Below are positions 54,279-62,976 of a stretch of 64,000 nucleotides of DNA, piece by piece; position 1 is the first letter of the stretch; every line of letters starts with the position of its first letter. Source of the DNA: an uncultured Acetobacteraceae bacterium (lineage in GTDB: Bacteria; Pseudomonadota; Alphaproteobacteria; Acetobacterales; Acetobacteraceae); the NCBI GenBank assembly GCA_903924985.1, contig CAIYDT010000247.1, positions 1 through 64,000 on the forward strand, given 5' to 3'. The notes beneath the pieces were generated by a model. It was not told the DNA's origin. It did not search any database and saw nothing but the letters and a program-made list of their open reading frames with translations. The position numbers and the translations under genes were made by a program.

Positions 54279-55916
54279 TCAGCCCCCCATCGCCAGTTGC
54301 ACCACGCGAACAACGACCATGCCGACCGCCAGCAGCAGGTAGCCCCGCAGCACGCTCATCCACATGCGGGTCGCGCCCGTCATCGGAGTCGGTTGCAACT
54401 GGCTCAATGGCCGCATCCGCCAAATCGGGCGCAATGCGCGGTCGACGGGCCGTTGGGTCGCCGGTTTGCGCAATGTCAGCGTCACACCGGTGGCGATCGC
54501 GGCGAGCACCGTTCCGCTACCGAGGATCCACAGGATTTGTTCCCCGGATATAGACGGATACAGCACGGACGCGGTCAGAATAACCGACAGCATGACCAAC
54601 ACCGCGATCACAGACCCGGTAAACACATTGGTCCAGCGCCCGTTCACCCAGGGTCCGAGCACTACGGGGTCATTGCACAATAGCAGCAGGAAGACGGTAG
54701 CGGAGGGCAGCAGAACGCCGGCCAGTGTCTGCACCGCTTCGGTCATCAACCCCAGCGGCGCATTGGGGATCAGCACCAGGGCCGCGGCGGCGGCGATCAG
54801 GCCGCAATATACCAGGTAGAAACCGCGCGCGTCCCCGGCGCTCCGGTGCAACGAATGTTTCAGCGACAGCGTATCGCCCAGGGCATAGGCGGTGGACAGC
54901 GAGACCGCCGCCGCGCCGATAATGCTGGCGTCGATCAGCACCATGGCGAACAGGGTCGCCGGAACCTTGCCGGCATATTTGGCCAATCCCGCCGCGATGC
55001 CGCCGGCATCGGTGAAGTTGCCGGCCTCGGGATGTCCGGCAAAGGTGCCGGCGCAGAATGCCATCATCGCCGCCGCGCCGACGATCACCATCACAACGCC
55101 AATGCATAAATCGGCCTTCTCATAGGGGATGAAGCGGGGCGTGATGTGTTTGTCGATCACATAGCTCTGTTGAAAGAATAATTGCCAAGGCGCGACGGTG
55201 GTGCCGACGATGGCGATGATCAGGAGCAGCACGTCGGACAGTTTCCCACCCGCCGGCATGCGCGGTATCACCGTATCCCGAGCGATGTCGCCGATTGGGG
55301 CGTGCACCATGACGACGATGGGGACCAGCAGCAGGCTGCCGAGGCATAGCAGCAAGGCGAAACGTTCGAACCGGCGGAAGTTGCCGGTGGTGGCGGCCAG
55401 CATGGTAACGCCGGCCGCGACAACCACGCCCCACAGTTTCGGCAGACCGAGGGCGTCCAGACCCAGGCTAATGCCGATAAACTCGGTGACAATGGTCAAA
55501 CCGTTCAGGATGAACAGGTCGATGACGCTGAACGCGCCCCAGAACTTGCCGAAGCGCTCCAGGATCAGGCGGGCATGACCAACGCCGGCGACAGCGCCGA
55601 GGCGCAGCACCATCTCCTGGTTCACATACAGCACGGGCACCAGCAGCAGCAGCGTCCACATCAGGGCGGTGCCATAATTCTGGCCCGCCTGGGTGTAGGT
55701 GGCGAAGGCGCCGGCATCGTTATCGCCCACCATGACGATGATGCCGGGACCGACGATCGCCGCGAGGGTCTTGAGCCTGGAGCGCCAGGTGGCGCCGGTG
55801 CGGTGGCCGCCTTGATAAATGCTGCCCAGCGCGCCGTGGATGTCGCCGACATGGGCGGCGTCCAGAGCGGCGTTCAGCGGGCGGGGCAGCAATTGTGCCA
55901 GGTTGGTGTTGGGCAT
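54279..55916 (-). CDS. Nramp-related divalent metal transporter
   Basis: A 545-residue membrane protein with about 11 helices of the Nramp fold and a cytosolic N-terminal extension of ~50 residues. The helix-1 metal motif is VGDNDAGAFATYTQAG rather than the DPGN of Mn/Fe transporters. The helix-6 motif is TTVAPWQLFFQQS, in which the conserved metal-binding Met of MPH is Ala. These changes resemble the magnesium-transporting Nramp relatives, so Mg or another hard divalent ion is more likely than iron. A 434-bp structured leader with a short ORF precedes it. Confidence 0.87.
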   Translation of the reverse strand: MPNTNLAQLLPRPLNAALDAAHVGDIHGALGSIYQGGHRTGATWRSRLKTLAAIVGPGIIVMVGDNDAGAFATYTQAGQNYGTALMWTLLLLVPVLYVNQEMVLRLGAVAGVGHARLILERFGKFWGAFSVIDLFILNGLTIVTEFIGISLGLDALGLPKLWGVVVAAGVTMLAATTGNFRRFERFALLLCLGSLLLVPIVVMVHAPIGDIARDTVIPRMPAGGKLSDVLLLIIAIVGTTVAPWQLFFQQSYVIDKHITPRFIPYEKADLCIGVVMVIVGAAAMMAFCAGTFAGHPEAGNFTDAGGIAAGLAKYAGKVPATLFAMVLIDASIIGAAAVSLSTAYALGDTLSLKHSLHRSAGDARGFYLVYCGLIAAAAALVLIPNAPLGLMTEAVQTLAGVLLPSATVFLLLLCNDPVVLGPWVNGRWTNVFTGSVIAVLVMLSVILTASVLYPSISGEQILWILGSGTVLAAIATGVTLTLRKPATQRPVDRALRPIWRMRPLSQLQPTPMTGATRMWMSVLRGYLLLAVGMVVVRVVQLAMGG

Positions 55917-55976
55917 GTCGGCCTCGGGGTCGTTTGGTCGTGAGTCGGAATGGCTGGCGGGTGCGATGAGCGCCTA

Positions 55977-56039
55977 TCAGCCAAACGGATCGCGTCCCGA
56001 GGACGAGGACAGTCGGACGACGTTGAGAAAGGCGGCCAT
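55977..56039 (-). CDS. 20-residue leader ORF upstream of the Nramp-type gene
   Basis: A perfect AGGAGG lies 5 nt before an ATG that opens MAAFLNVVRLSSSSGRDPFG followed by TGA, ending 60 nt before the transporter start. The ribosome site is stronger than that of most genes here, so it is probably translated. It may act as a leader peptide that couples translation to transporter expression. No known leader-peptide family is recognised. Confidence 0.6.
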   Translation of the reverse strand: MAAFLNVVRLSSSSGRDPFG

Positions 56040-56071
56040 TGGCGCCTCCTGTTGCCTAAGTGTTGACTTAA

Positions 56072-56214
56072 GCTCGGGAGGACTGGCCGCCGGGGCCTCG
56101 GCGCGTTAGCGGCGCGCGGGCCTGAGCGGGATCATGCGCTCCCGAACACGGATCCAGTCCAGGGAAGGGGTCGAAGCGGGCGCTAAGCGCCTACTGTCGC
56201 CTTCCGGGGACTGG
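56072..56214 (-). promoter_or_regulatory. Structured RNA leader with alternative pairing, riboswitch candidate
   Basis: On the minus strand, CCAGTCC (56214-56208) pairs with GGACTGG (56160-56154). Inside lie GGAAGG/CCTTCC and a GGCGC-TTA-GCGCC hairpin. A second CCAGTCC (56086-56080) can compete for the same GGACTGG. GTTCGGGAG (56147-56139) can pair with CTCCCGAGC (56080-56072), which crosses the competing helix. Thus two mutually exclusive folds exist just upstream of the leader ORF, as expected for a riboswitch or attenuator. By eye it does not match the M-box or yybP-ykoY consensus. Confidence 0.55.
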
Positions 56215-56307
56215 CTGCTGGATCGAGGTCTCATGGGGTCCCTACCGAAGGTTGAAAAAGCCGCCGCGCACCGAGCCGATTCCGCCGCGCAGCAGACTCG
56301 CCAGTAG

Positions 56308-56325
56308 ACCGGTCGGTGGACCGGT
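56308..56325 (-). terminator. Hairpin ACCGGTC-CACC-GACCGGT after the binding-protein gene
   Basis: A perfect 7-bp stem with a 4-nt loop lies 25 nt after the stop of the upstream binding-protein gene. It probably ends or stabilises that transcript. No T-run follows. Confidence 0.5.
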
Positions 56326-56350
56326 TCAAGCGAAAAATTGGAGTCTCATT

Positions 56351-57919
56351 TTACCCGACCGGCCGCACATTCCATGGATATGGCCCGATGCCCTGCAAGA
56401 TGCCGGTGATGCTGCTTCGGTAGGCGGTTTTCAGGAAAAATTGGCCCAGCGGGACCGTCGCGACCTCATGGAGGGCCAGGTTGTTGATGGCGGTGGCGAT
56501 GCGTTTTTGCTCCGCGGGGTCGGAGGTCGCGATCCAATCTCGCACCATGTCCTCGGCCTTGGGGCTGTTCCACCAGCCGAACCATCCCTTGGCGCCCTGG
56601 CCGCGCGTCAACGTGGAAATGACGGGGTTGGAGTAGGACACCGCCGGCCCGGTTGTGTGGAACATGCTCCAGCCGCCTTTTTCCACCGGCTCCCGGCTGG
56701 TGCGGCGCTGCAAGACCGAACCCCAGTCCATTTCCTGCAAATCGACGTTCATGCCGATCTTGCGCAGAGCCTCGGCGGTGACGCTGCCCAGGGGGCCGAT
56801 GACCGGGAAGTCGGTGGGGCTAATAATCACGACGCGCTGCCCGGCATACCCGGCCTCATCCAGCATGCGGCGGGCGGCGGTCAGGTCGCCTGTCATCAGG
56901 CGTTTGCCTTCGTCTTCGGTGGTGAAGCGCGTGCCGCAGACGAACAGGCTGTGGCACGTCCGCCAGAGGCTGGTGTCGTCGCCGATGGTGGCGCGCATAT
57001 AGTCTTCCTGTTTCACCGCCGTCATCACCGCGCGCCGTATCCGGACATCGTCGAACGGTGGTTGTAAATGATTCATTCTCAGCAGGCTGAGGCGCCCGGA
57101 TGGGTCGTGGATCATGGTGCGGATGTTCGGATCGCGCTCCAGACCCGGTATCAGGTCGTTCAGCGGGCGTTCCCACCAATCGGCTTCGCCTTTCAGCAGC
57201 GCCGCGGACGCGGTGGCCGGGTCCGGGATAATGTTCCATTCCACCCGCGGGAAGTGCGCGATCTTGGCACCTGAGGCCCAGTCCGGCGGTTCGGATCGGG
57301 GAATGTATCCGTTGAAACGTTCGTAGGCCACATGGCTGCCGTTGATGTATTCGTCGGGCAGAAACCGGTAAGGCCCGGAGCCTATTGCCTCCGTTATCGC
57401 CTTCATCGGATCGGTACGCGCCATGTGTTCCGGCATGATAAAAGGCACAGCGGCTTCCGGTTTCGCCAGCGCGTCCAGCACCAGTGCGAAGGGCCGTATC
57501 AAATGCAACTCAAGCGTCTTGTCGTCGGGTGTTGCCCATTGTTCTACAACCGCGTCAAGAAGTTGCCCAAGCGGATCGCGTTTGCACCAGCGCTGGATGC
57601 TGAGCGAGCAGTCGATGCTACGGACAGGTGTATTGTCGTGGAATTTCAACCCATCACGAAGACGAAACCGCCAGACTCTCTGATTGCTCGAGATTTCATG
57701 GCCCGCTGCCATTTGTGGTTGCGGGCGTAACTGGCTGTCCGCGGAATAGAGCGTATCGAACACATGGTAGCCATGCGTGCTGGACACGGTGGCGGTGGAC
57801 CAGATGGGGTCCAGCACGCTCAGATTTGTTTGCGGAATGAGCCGCAAGGTGGCGATATTCGCCGCGCGCGCGGCAAAGGGGGCGGCAAGAGCGGTGGTCA
57901 GTAAGGTGCGGCGTTGCAT
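56351..57919 (-). CDS. ABC solute-binding protein, family 5 (orphan)
   Basis: A 522-residue DppA-like binding protein with a signal peptide (MQRRTLLTTALAAPFAARAA) and the opening LIPQTNLSVLDPIWSTATVS. Later NQRVWRFRLRDGLKFHDNTP and DDVRIRRAVMTAVKQEDYMR are family-5 landmarks. It is a paralogue of the protein at 50969-52540. No transporter subunits are adjacent. ATG 57919 is chosen because CAGGAG lies about 9 nt upstream; a TTG six codons earlier is in frame. Confidence 0.88.
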   Translation of the reverse strand: MQRRTLLTTALAAPFAARAANIATLRLIPQTNLSVLDPIWSTATVSSTHGYHVFDTLYSADSQLRPQPQMAAGHEISSNQRVWRFRLRDGLKFHDNTPVRSIDCSLSIQRWCKRDPLGQLLDAVVEQWATPDDKTLELHLIRPFALVLDALAKPEAAVPFIMPEHMARTDPMKAITEAIGSGPYRFLPDEYINGSHVAYERFNGYIPRSEPPDWASGAKIAHFPRVEWNIIPDPATASAALLKGEADWWERPLNDLIPGLERDPNIRTMIHDPSGRLSLLRMNHLQPPFDDVRIRRAVMTAVKQEDYMRATIGDDTSLWRTCHSLFVCGTRFTTEDEGKRLMTGDLTAARRMLDEAGYAGQRVVIISPTDFPVIGPLGSVTAEALRKIGMNVDLQEMDWGSVLQRRTSREPVEKGGWSMFHTTGPAVSYSNPVISTLTRGQGAKGWFGWWNSPKAEDMVRDWIATSDPAEQKRIATAINNLALHEVATVPLGQFFLKTAYRSSITGILQGIGPYPWNVRPVG

Positions 57920-57970
57920 CGTCTTGTACTCCTGCAATCGCTGGATGCTGGAGCGATTGTAGGGACCGAA

Positions 57971-58006
57971 CCCCCTCCCGTCACGGTGTGCCGGACGGGA
58001 AGGGGG
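57971..58006 (-). terminator. Strong GC hairpin after marR
   Basis: CCCCCTCCCGTC and GACGGGAAGGGGG pair over 12 bp with one bulged base around an 11-nt loop. It lies 20 nt after the MarR gene and ahead of the binding-protein gene, so it should separate the two transcripts. Confidence 0.6.
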
Positions 58007-58025
58007 AGCGGGAAGTCAGGTGCGA

Positions 58026-58409
58026 TTAGCCGGCGGCGCGACGGCCCGCGGGAGCGGCCTTCTTTTCGCCAGCGGCGGCTTTCGCCATGATCGTCTTGAT
58101 ATCGCGCAAGAACGCTGAACCCTTTGGGGTCTTTTGCACGAGGATGCTGCGGCGATCGGCCGGATCCGTCTTGCGGCGGGCGAGGTCGAACTCGCCGAGA
58201 CGGTCGAGCGCACGGGTAATCGCCGGCTTCGACACGTCCAGATCGGCCGCCAGGCCGCGCACGGTGTGACCGCCTTCGACCAGATAGCAGGTCAAAAATA
58301 CAGCGAGCTGACGAGCGGTCAGATCGGGTCCGTCGCGCCGAACGAGGGAGACGACGGTGCCACGCAGCAGGTCAACCTGCTGGTCGGTGGCGGAGGGTGC
58401 TGTTGCCAT
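58026..58409 (-). CDS. MarR-family regulator
   Basis: A 127-residue winged-helix protein. PDLTARQLAVFLTCYLVEG, the recognition region LAADLDVSKPAITRALDRLG and the wing DLARRKTDPADRRSILVQKT are typical of MarR. The C-terminus is a short Lys/Ala-rich tail without the usual last dimerisation helix, so the protein is slightly short. The target is unknown; neighbours are an aminopeptidase gene upstream and an orphan binding-protein gene downstream. GGATAATAA precedes the ATG. Confidence 0.87.
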   Translation of the reverse strand: MATAPSATDQQVDLLRGTVVSLVRRDGPDLTARQLAVFLTCYLVEGGHTVRGLAADLDVSKPAITRALDRLGEFDLARRKTDPADRRSILVQKTPKGSAFLRDIKTIMAKAAAGEKKAAPAGRRAAG

Positions 58410-58516
58410 TTATTATCCTTTCCCGGATGGCCGCGATATTGCAGCCGTATCGTGCGGCGTTGAATAAACCGAAGATAGTTCTAAGTCAAGCTTATTGCGC
58501 ATCGGGCGATGTAACA

Positions 58517-59908
58517 TTATTCGGTTCGGCAAAGCCGTTCCTTTACGGCCTGGAACACGGCCCGCAACGTCTGTGCTTCGCCGCCTTCCGGGCGCCCGGG
58601 TCTCGATTGGTCGTTCCAGGCGTAAAGATCGAGATGTATCCACGGCACGTCTTTTGACAGAAATCGCTTCAAGAACAGTGCCGCCACAACCGCCCCAGCA
58701 TGCGGCCGAGATGACACATTGTTCAAGTCGGCGACAGGGCTTTTTAGCCAATCGTCGTAACCGGACCACAACGGAAGGCGCCACATCGGATCGTGTTCGG
58801 CGGTGCCGTTCCGCAACAGAGAATCGGCCCAATCGTCGTCGGTGCAGAACAGTGCCGGCAGGTCTGGGCCGACAGCTACTCGCGCAGCACCGGTCAGGGT
58901 TGCGCAATCCAGCAGCAGGGAAGGTGACTCGCTCGACGCATCGTGCAGCAGATCGCACAGCACGAGTCGCCCTTCCGCATCGGTATTTCCGACCTCCACC
59001 GTCAGCCCGCTTCTGGTGCGAATCACATCCAATGGACGCATCGCGGTGCCGGATACCGAATTTTCCACGCATCCGATTCGGGTAACCAGCCGCAACGGCA
59101 GATCGGCTTCCATGATAATTCGGGACAAACCAAGAACGGTTGCCGCGCCGCCCATGTCCTTTTTCATCCGCAGCATACCGGACGACGGTTTCAGGTCGTA
59201 GCCGCCGGTATCGAAGCACACGCCTTTGCCGCAGAGCGAGACCAGCGGGGAGGCATCGGTGGCCTTGCTGCCGCGCCAGCGGAATGTCACGACCCGAGCG
59301 GGGCGGGCGGAGCCGCGCCCGACGGCGGCGACGGTGGGGTATGCGGCGTCCAGTTCGGCCCCCTCGACCACGGTGGCTACCGCCCCATGCCGGGTGGCGA
59401 GACCCACGGCGATATCCCCCAGCTCCACGGGGCCCAGTACGTTGGCGGGGGTATTGATCAGGTCGCGCACCATGGCGATGGCACCGGCCTGAGACACCGC
59501 CGCCGCTTGCCCTTCGGGTGCGACCAGACGGGCGGGTGTACGTTCCGCGGATTTGAAGGCGGCGTAGCGGTAGGTGCCGAGGCAGTAGCCAAGGGTGGCG
59601 GCGGCCGGATCGTAATCGCCGGGTTGCAGCGTCCAGGCGGTGCCCTCCGGCAGGCGCGATGCCAGGTCGCCGAACGCCCAAGGGGAGCGGTCGCTGCCAA
59701 GTCCCAGCACGGCGCCGGCCAGACCTTCCGGGGCCGGCAGCAAGACCAACTCCTGCGCCTTGGCGGCGAAACCGGTGGCCTTGAGGTAGGCGGCCTGCGC
59801 CGCCGGCAGGGAGTCCAGCAGGCCGGCCAATCCATCCGGCCGCACCGCATGCAGCGTGTGCGCGTCCGCCGCGTCGTTCACCAGACTGTCGAATGGCTGA
59901 TCCAGCAT
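58517..59908 (-). CDS. M17-family leucyl aminopeptidase
   Basis: A 463-residue two-metal aminopeptidase. The C-terminal catalytic domain has the metal/Lys segment GKGVCFDTGGYDLKPSSGM, MKKDMGGAA, and the M17 signature NTDAEGRLVLCD. The N-terminal ~150 residues are a variable domain. It trims N-terminal residues from peptides in the cytosol. ATG 59908 is preferred as AAGGA lies about 10 nt upstream; ATG 59917 directly abuts it. The sequence falls in the PepA/PepB-related group but is shorter than PepA (~500). Confidence 0.9.
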   Translation of the reverse strand: MLDQPFDSLVNDAADAHTLHAVRPDGLAGLLDSLPAAQAAYLKATGFAAKAQELVLLPAPEGLAGAVLGLGSDRSPWAFGDLASRLPEGTAWTLQPGDYDPAAATLGYCLGTYRYAAFKSAERTPARLVAPEGQAAAVSQAGAIAMVRDLINTPANVLGPVELGDIAVGLATRHGAVATVVEGAELDAAYPTVAAVGRGSARPARVVTFRWRGSKATDASPLVSLCGKGVCFDTGGYDLKPSSGMLRMKKDMGGAATVLGLSRIIMEADLPLRLVTRIGCVENSVSGTAMRPLDVIRTRSGLTVEVGNTDAEGRLVLCDLLHDASSESPSLLLDCATLTGAARVAVGPDLPALFCTDDDWADSLLRNGTAEHDPMWRLPLWSGYDDWLKSPVADLNNVSSRPHAGAVVAALFLKRFLSKDVPWIHLDLYAWNDQSRPGRPEGGEAQTLRAVFQAVKERLCRTE

Positions 59909-60005
59909 GTGCGTCATTTCCTTGGTTGGCTTGTCATGAAACGGACTTTTGCCGGGCAACGTTCGCGGCGGCTAGACTATTACCCCAGTCAATGGGGATG
60001 CGGGC

Positions 60006-60554
60006 ATGCAACAGGACGCAATCGCGACCATCGCCGAACTGATCGACGGCAAGGGGGGGCGTCAGTATGGCCTGTCCAGCATCAATCAGCGTGCTCATGC
60101 GCTTCAAGCGGCGTTGTTGGCGGAGCAGGCGGGGTGCGACTTGCCGCTGATCGTCGCGGCGCTGGTGCACGACATCGGCCACATGGTGCACGGTCTCGGC
60201 GAGGACCCGGCCGAGGACGGCATCGACGACCACCACGAGGACCTCGGCGCTGCCTGGCTGGCCGGGCGCTTCGGGCCGGCGGTGACGGAACCGGTGCGGC
60301 TGCACGTGGCGGCGAAGCGGTATTTGTGCGGCAAGGAGCCCGAGTATTTCGGCCGCCTGTCCCCGGATAGCGTCCGCAGCCTGGCCTTGCAGGGCGGCCC
60401 GATGTCCACGGCGGAGATCGCGGCGTTCGAAGCCCTGCCGCATTACGCCGAAGCGGTGCGGCTCCGCCGGTTCGACGAAGGCGCCAAGGTAAAAGGATTG
60501 GCGACCCCGGATGTGACGCACTACGTGCCCCACATCCGGGCTTGCCTAACCTAA
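60006..60554 (+). CDS. HD-domain protein (PhnZ-like)
   Basis: A 182-residue HD-domain protein. NQRAHALQAALLAEQAG, ALVHDIGHM, DDHHEDLGAAWLAGRFG and LHVAAKRYLC supply the His/Asp metal ligands in the order seen in PhnZ-type diiron oxygenases, and the tail LQGGPMS is also PhnZ-like. The Tyr-x-x-Glu lid of PhnZ reads YGLS here, so the Glu is missing. The phosphonate oxygenase activity is therefore uncertain. It stands alone, divergent from the aminopeptidase, with no phosphonate genes nearby. Confidence 0.78.
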   Translation: MQQDAIATIAELIDGKGGRQYGLSSINQRAHALQAALLAEQAGCDLPLIVAALVHDIGHMVHGLGEDPAEDGIDDHHEDLGAAWLAGRFGPAVTEPVRLHVAAKRYLCGKEPEYFGRLSPDSVRSLALQGGPMSTAEIAAFEALPHYAEAVRLRRFDEGAKVKGLATPDVTHYVPHIRACLT

Positions 60555-60655
60555 GGGGCCGTCCAACAATAGCGGGTTATGCGTCCGGCGGGCTCGTCTG
60601 GTCATGCTCGCTCCTGATACCCGGCATCGTCGCCGCTTTCAGGCAGAAATCCCAC

Positions 60656-60709
60656 TTAGACCATGATCGTTTGAGGTTGTATCAACCGCCGTGTCCGATC
60701 ATGGTCTAA
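60656..60709. repeat. Perfect 14-bp inverted repeat
   Basis: TTAGACCATGATCG (60656-60669) is repeated inverted as CGATCATGGTCTAA (60696-60709) with a 26-bp spacer. It lies in the 264-bp gap between the convergent HD gene and uvrC, so it may be a bidirectional terminator. A second imperfect inverted repeat (GCGTGATtcacGCC...GGCgATCACGC) follows at about 60724-60764. The pair may be the ends of a small dead insertion element. Confidence 0.65.
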
Positions 60710-60818
60710 TTCTTTGTTCGATCGCGTGATTCACGCCTTCGACGGGTCAACCTCAGGCGATCACGCTAACGCGCTGTCCGAATTTCCCCGGCCACCTCTG
60801 AATGACGGACAGGCTCGA

Positions 60819-62708
60819 TTAAACCCCCTCCTCCATTCGCACCCCCGGATGGAAATGCGCGTAAACACGCCGTGCCGTCTCCCGGCTGATACCCGGAGCG
60901 GCCTCCAAATCCCCCAGCCCCGCCATCTTCACTCCTCGGGAAGACCCGAAATGGTTCAGGAGTGCCCGTTTTCGTGCCGCTCCAATCCCGGCAATCTCGT
61001 CCAACTCGCTGACACGGATCGCCTTCGACCGCCCGGCCCGATGGGTGGTAATGGCGAAACGATGTGCCTCGTCCCGCAGTCGCTGCAAAAAATACAACAC
61101 GGGGTCCCGAGGCGGCAGTTGGAACGCTGTCATCCCATCCGTGTGGAACCACTCCCGTCCGGCGTCGCGGTCCACGCCTTTGGCGATGGCGATCAGTTTC
61201 ACGTCGGATACGCCGAGTTCGTCCAGCACCGACCGCGTCGCCGACAACTGCCCCGCCCCGCCGTCGATCAGTACTATGTCGGGCCAGTCCTCGGCTGGGG
61301 CGCCCTCCGCCCGCTCTTTTAACCCGCGGGTAAACCGGCGGGTCAGGACTTCCTTCATCATGGCAAAATCGTCGCCGGGGGCGATGGGGCCGCGGATGCC
61401 GAATTTTCGGTAGCCCGCCTTCACGAAACCCTCTGGCCCCGCGACGACCATCACGCCGTATGGGTTGGTGCCCATGATGTGGGAGTTGTCGTAGATCTCG
61501 ATCCGTTGCGGTGGCGCCGGCAGCCCGAACAACGTAGCCACACCCTCCAGCAATTTCGCCTGCCCGGCGCTCTCCGCCAGCTTTCTTTCCAGGGCTTCCC
61601 GAGCATTGGTGTGCGCATGCTCGACGACGGCGTGCTTTTCGCCGCGCTGGGGGACCAGGATTTCCACTCGCCTGCTCGCCTTCAATGACAAAGCCTCCGC
61701 CACCAAATCCTGCTCGGGTACCGCATGGCTGAGCAACAAAACCGGTGGAGGCGGCTTGTCGTCGTAGAACTGTGCGATGAAGGCCCCCAGGACCTCCGGC
61801 GTTTCTTCTGCTCGGGCGTGCGTGGGAAAGAACGCGCGGTTGCCGTTGTTGCGGCCGCCGCGGACGAAGAAGACCTGCACGCAGGTTTGGCCGGCGCTCT
61901 GCCAGGCGGCGATGACGTCGGCGTCCTCCAGGCTGGCGGGGTTCACCACGTCGTTGCCCTGCACGAAGGTCAGTGCGCGAATGCGGTCGCGCACGGCGGC
62001 GGCGTGCTCGAACTCCAGCCCATCGGCCGCGCGTTCCATCTCTGCCGCCAGCTCCTGCTGCACGGCGCCGGATTTCCCCGCGAGGAACGCCTTCGCCTGA
62101 CCGACCAGAATTGCGTAGTCGGCTTCGGATATCCGTCCGACGCAGGGCGCCGAGCAGCGTTTGATTTGGTGAAGCAGGCAGGGGCGGGTGCGGTTGGAGA
62201 ACACGGTGTCGGCGCAGGACCGCAGCAGAAACACCCGCTGCATCGCCGTCACCGTCTGGTTTACCGCCCAGGCGGAGGCGAACGGCCCCCAGTAGCTGGC
62301 TTTGCGGGTGCGAGCGCCGCGGTGCTTGGCGATCTGGGGGTAGGGGTGGTCCTCGGTCAGCATCAGCCAGGGGTAGGACTTGTCATCCCGCAGCACGATG
62401 TTGAAGCGCGGCTTCAGCCGCTTGATCAGGTTGGCCTCCAGCAGCAGCGCCTCGGCCTCGGTATGGGTGGTGATGATCTCCATCGACACGGTTTCGGACA
62501 CCATGCGGCGCAGGCGTTCCGATAGGCGTGCGATCTGGGTGTAGGAGACGACGCGCTTTTTCAGGCTGCGGGCTTTGCCGACATAGAGGGCATCCCCCTT
62601 GGCATCAAGCATCCGGTACACGCCGGGGTTGGCCGGCATGGTTTCCAGCGCGGTCTCAATGACCGTGACCCCCTTGACGGGGGCTGGGACGGGTTCGGTT
62701 TCGCTCAT
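60819..62708 (-). CDS. uvrC: UvrABC excinuclease subunit C
   Basis: A 629-residue nuclease of nucleotide-excision repair. The N-terminal GIY-YIG domain ([20 protein letters not shown]) makes the 3' cut. The UVR motif near 215-250 contacts UvrB. The RNase-H-like domain ([26 protein letters not shown]) makes the 5' cut, and C-terminal helix-hairpin-helix motifs ([20 protein letters not shown]) bind DNA. The length is normal. The AT-richer 268-bp gap upstream (62709-62976) should hold its promoter. Confidence 0.95.
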   Translation of the reverse strand: MSETEPVPAPVKGVTVIETALETMPANPGVYRMLDAKGDALYVGKARSLKKRVVSYTQIARLSERLRRMVSETVSMEIITTHTEAEALLLEANLIKRLKPRFNIVLRDDKSYPWLMLTEDHPYPQIAKHRGARTRKASYWGPFASAWAVNQTVTAMQRVFLLRSCADTVFSNRTRPCLLHQIKRCSAPCVGRISEADYAILVGQAKAFLAGKSGAVQQELAAEMERAADGLEFEHAAAVRDRIRALTFVQGNDVVNPASLEDADVIAAWQSAGQTCVQVFFVRGGRNNGNRAFFPTHARAEETPEVLGAFIAQFYDDKPPPPVLLLSHAVPEQDLVAEALSLKASRRVEILVPQRGEKHAVVEHAHTNAREALERKLAESAGQAKLLEGVATLFGLPAPPQRIEIYDNSHIMGTNPYGVMVVAGPEGFVKAGYRKFGIRGPIAPGDDFAMMKEVLTRRFTRGLKERAEGAPAEDWPDIVLIDGGAGQLSATRSVLDELGVSDVKLIAIAKGVDRDAGREWFHTDGMTAFQLPPRDPVLYFLQRLRDEAHRFAITTHRAGRSKAIRVSELDEIAGIGAARKRALLNHFGSSRGVKMAGLGDLEAAPGISRETARRVYAHFHPGVRMEEGV

Positions 62709-62976
62709 TCTGCTATGATCAAAGGCAAATTGGCTGATTGTTCAAGGGGTTCGGCAATGACTCATGGGCAGGGCAGATTTCATCCACCGAAGCTGTGGAT
62801 AAGTTTGTGGGTTAAGTGCCGGTGAGCACCCTGTCAGCGGCGCCTTTCCTGGATTGGTTAAACATTGCGGGAAATTTAGGCAATTTTCAACTCATTGATT
62901 TTGCGGCATTTTGCTGAAGTCCCTGTCATCAAACGAAAACATTCCCCGTGTTATCGTTAGCATCTGCACAAAACGG

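Noticed and set aside
56154-56250. Match of the Nramp leader to the M-box magnesium riboswitch
   Set aside because: Some short pieces look similar, but the conserved M-box core segments cannot be aligned in order by eye; an Infernal search would settle this.
62740-62752. LexA-like GTTC direct repeat in the uvrC upstream region
   Set aside because: The two GTTC units are 5 bp apart, whereas the alphaproteobacterial LexA box needs 7.
62794-62802. Consensus DnaA box (TGTGGATAA) near an AT-richer stretch upstream of uvrC
   Set aside because: Only one perfect box and one weaker match near 62973; no cluster, no parA, hemE or dnaA nearby, so an origin is not supported.
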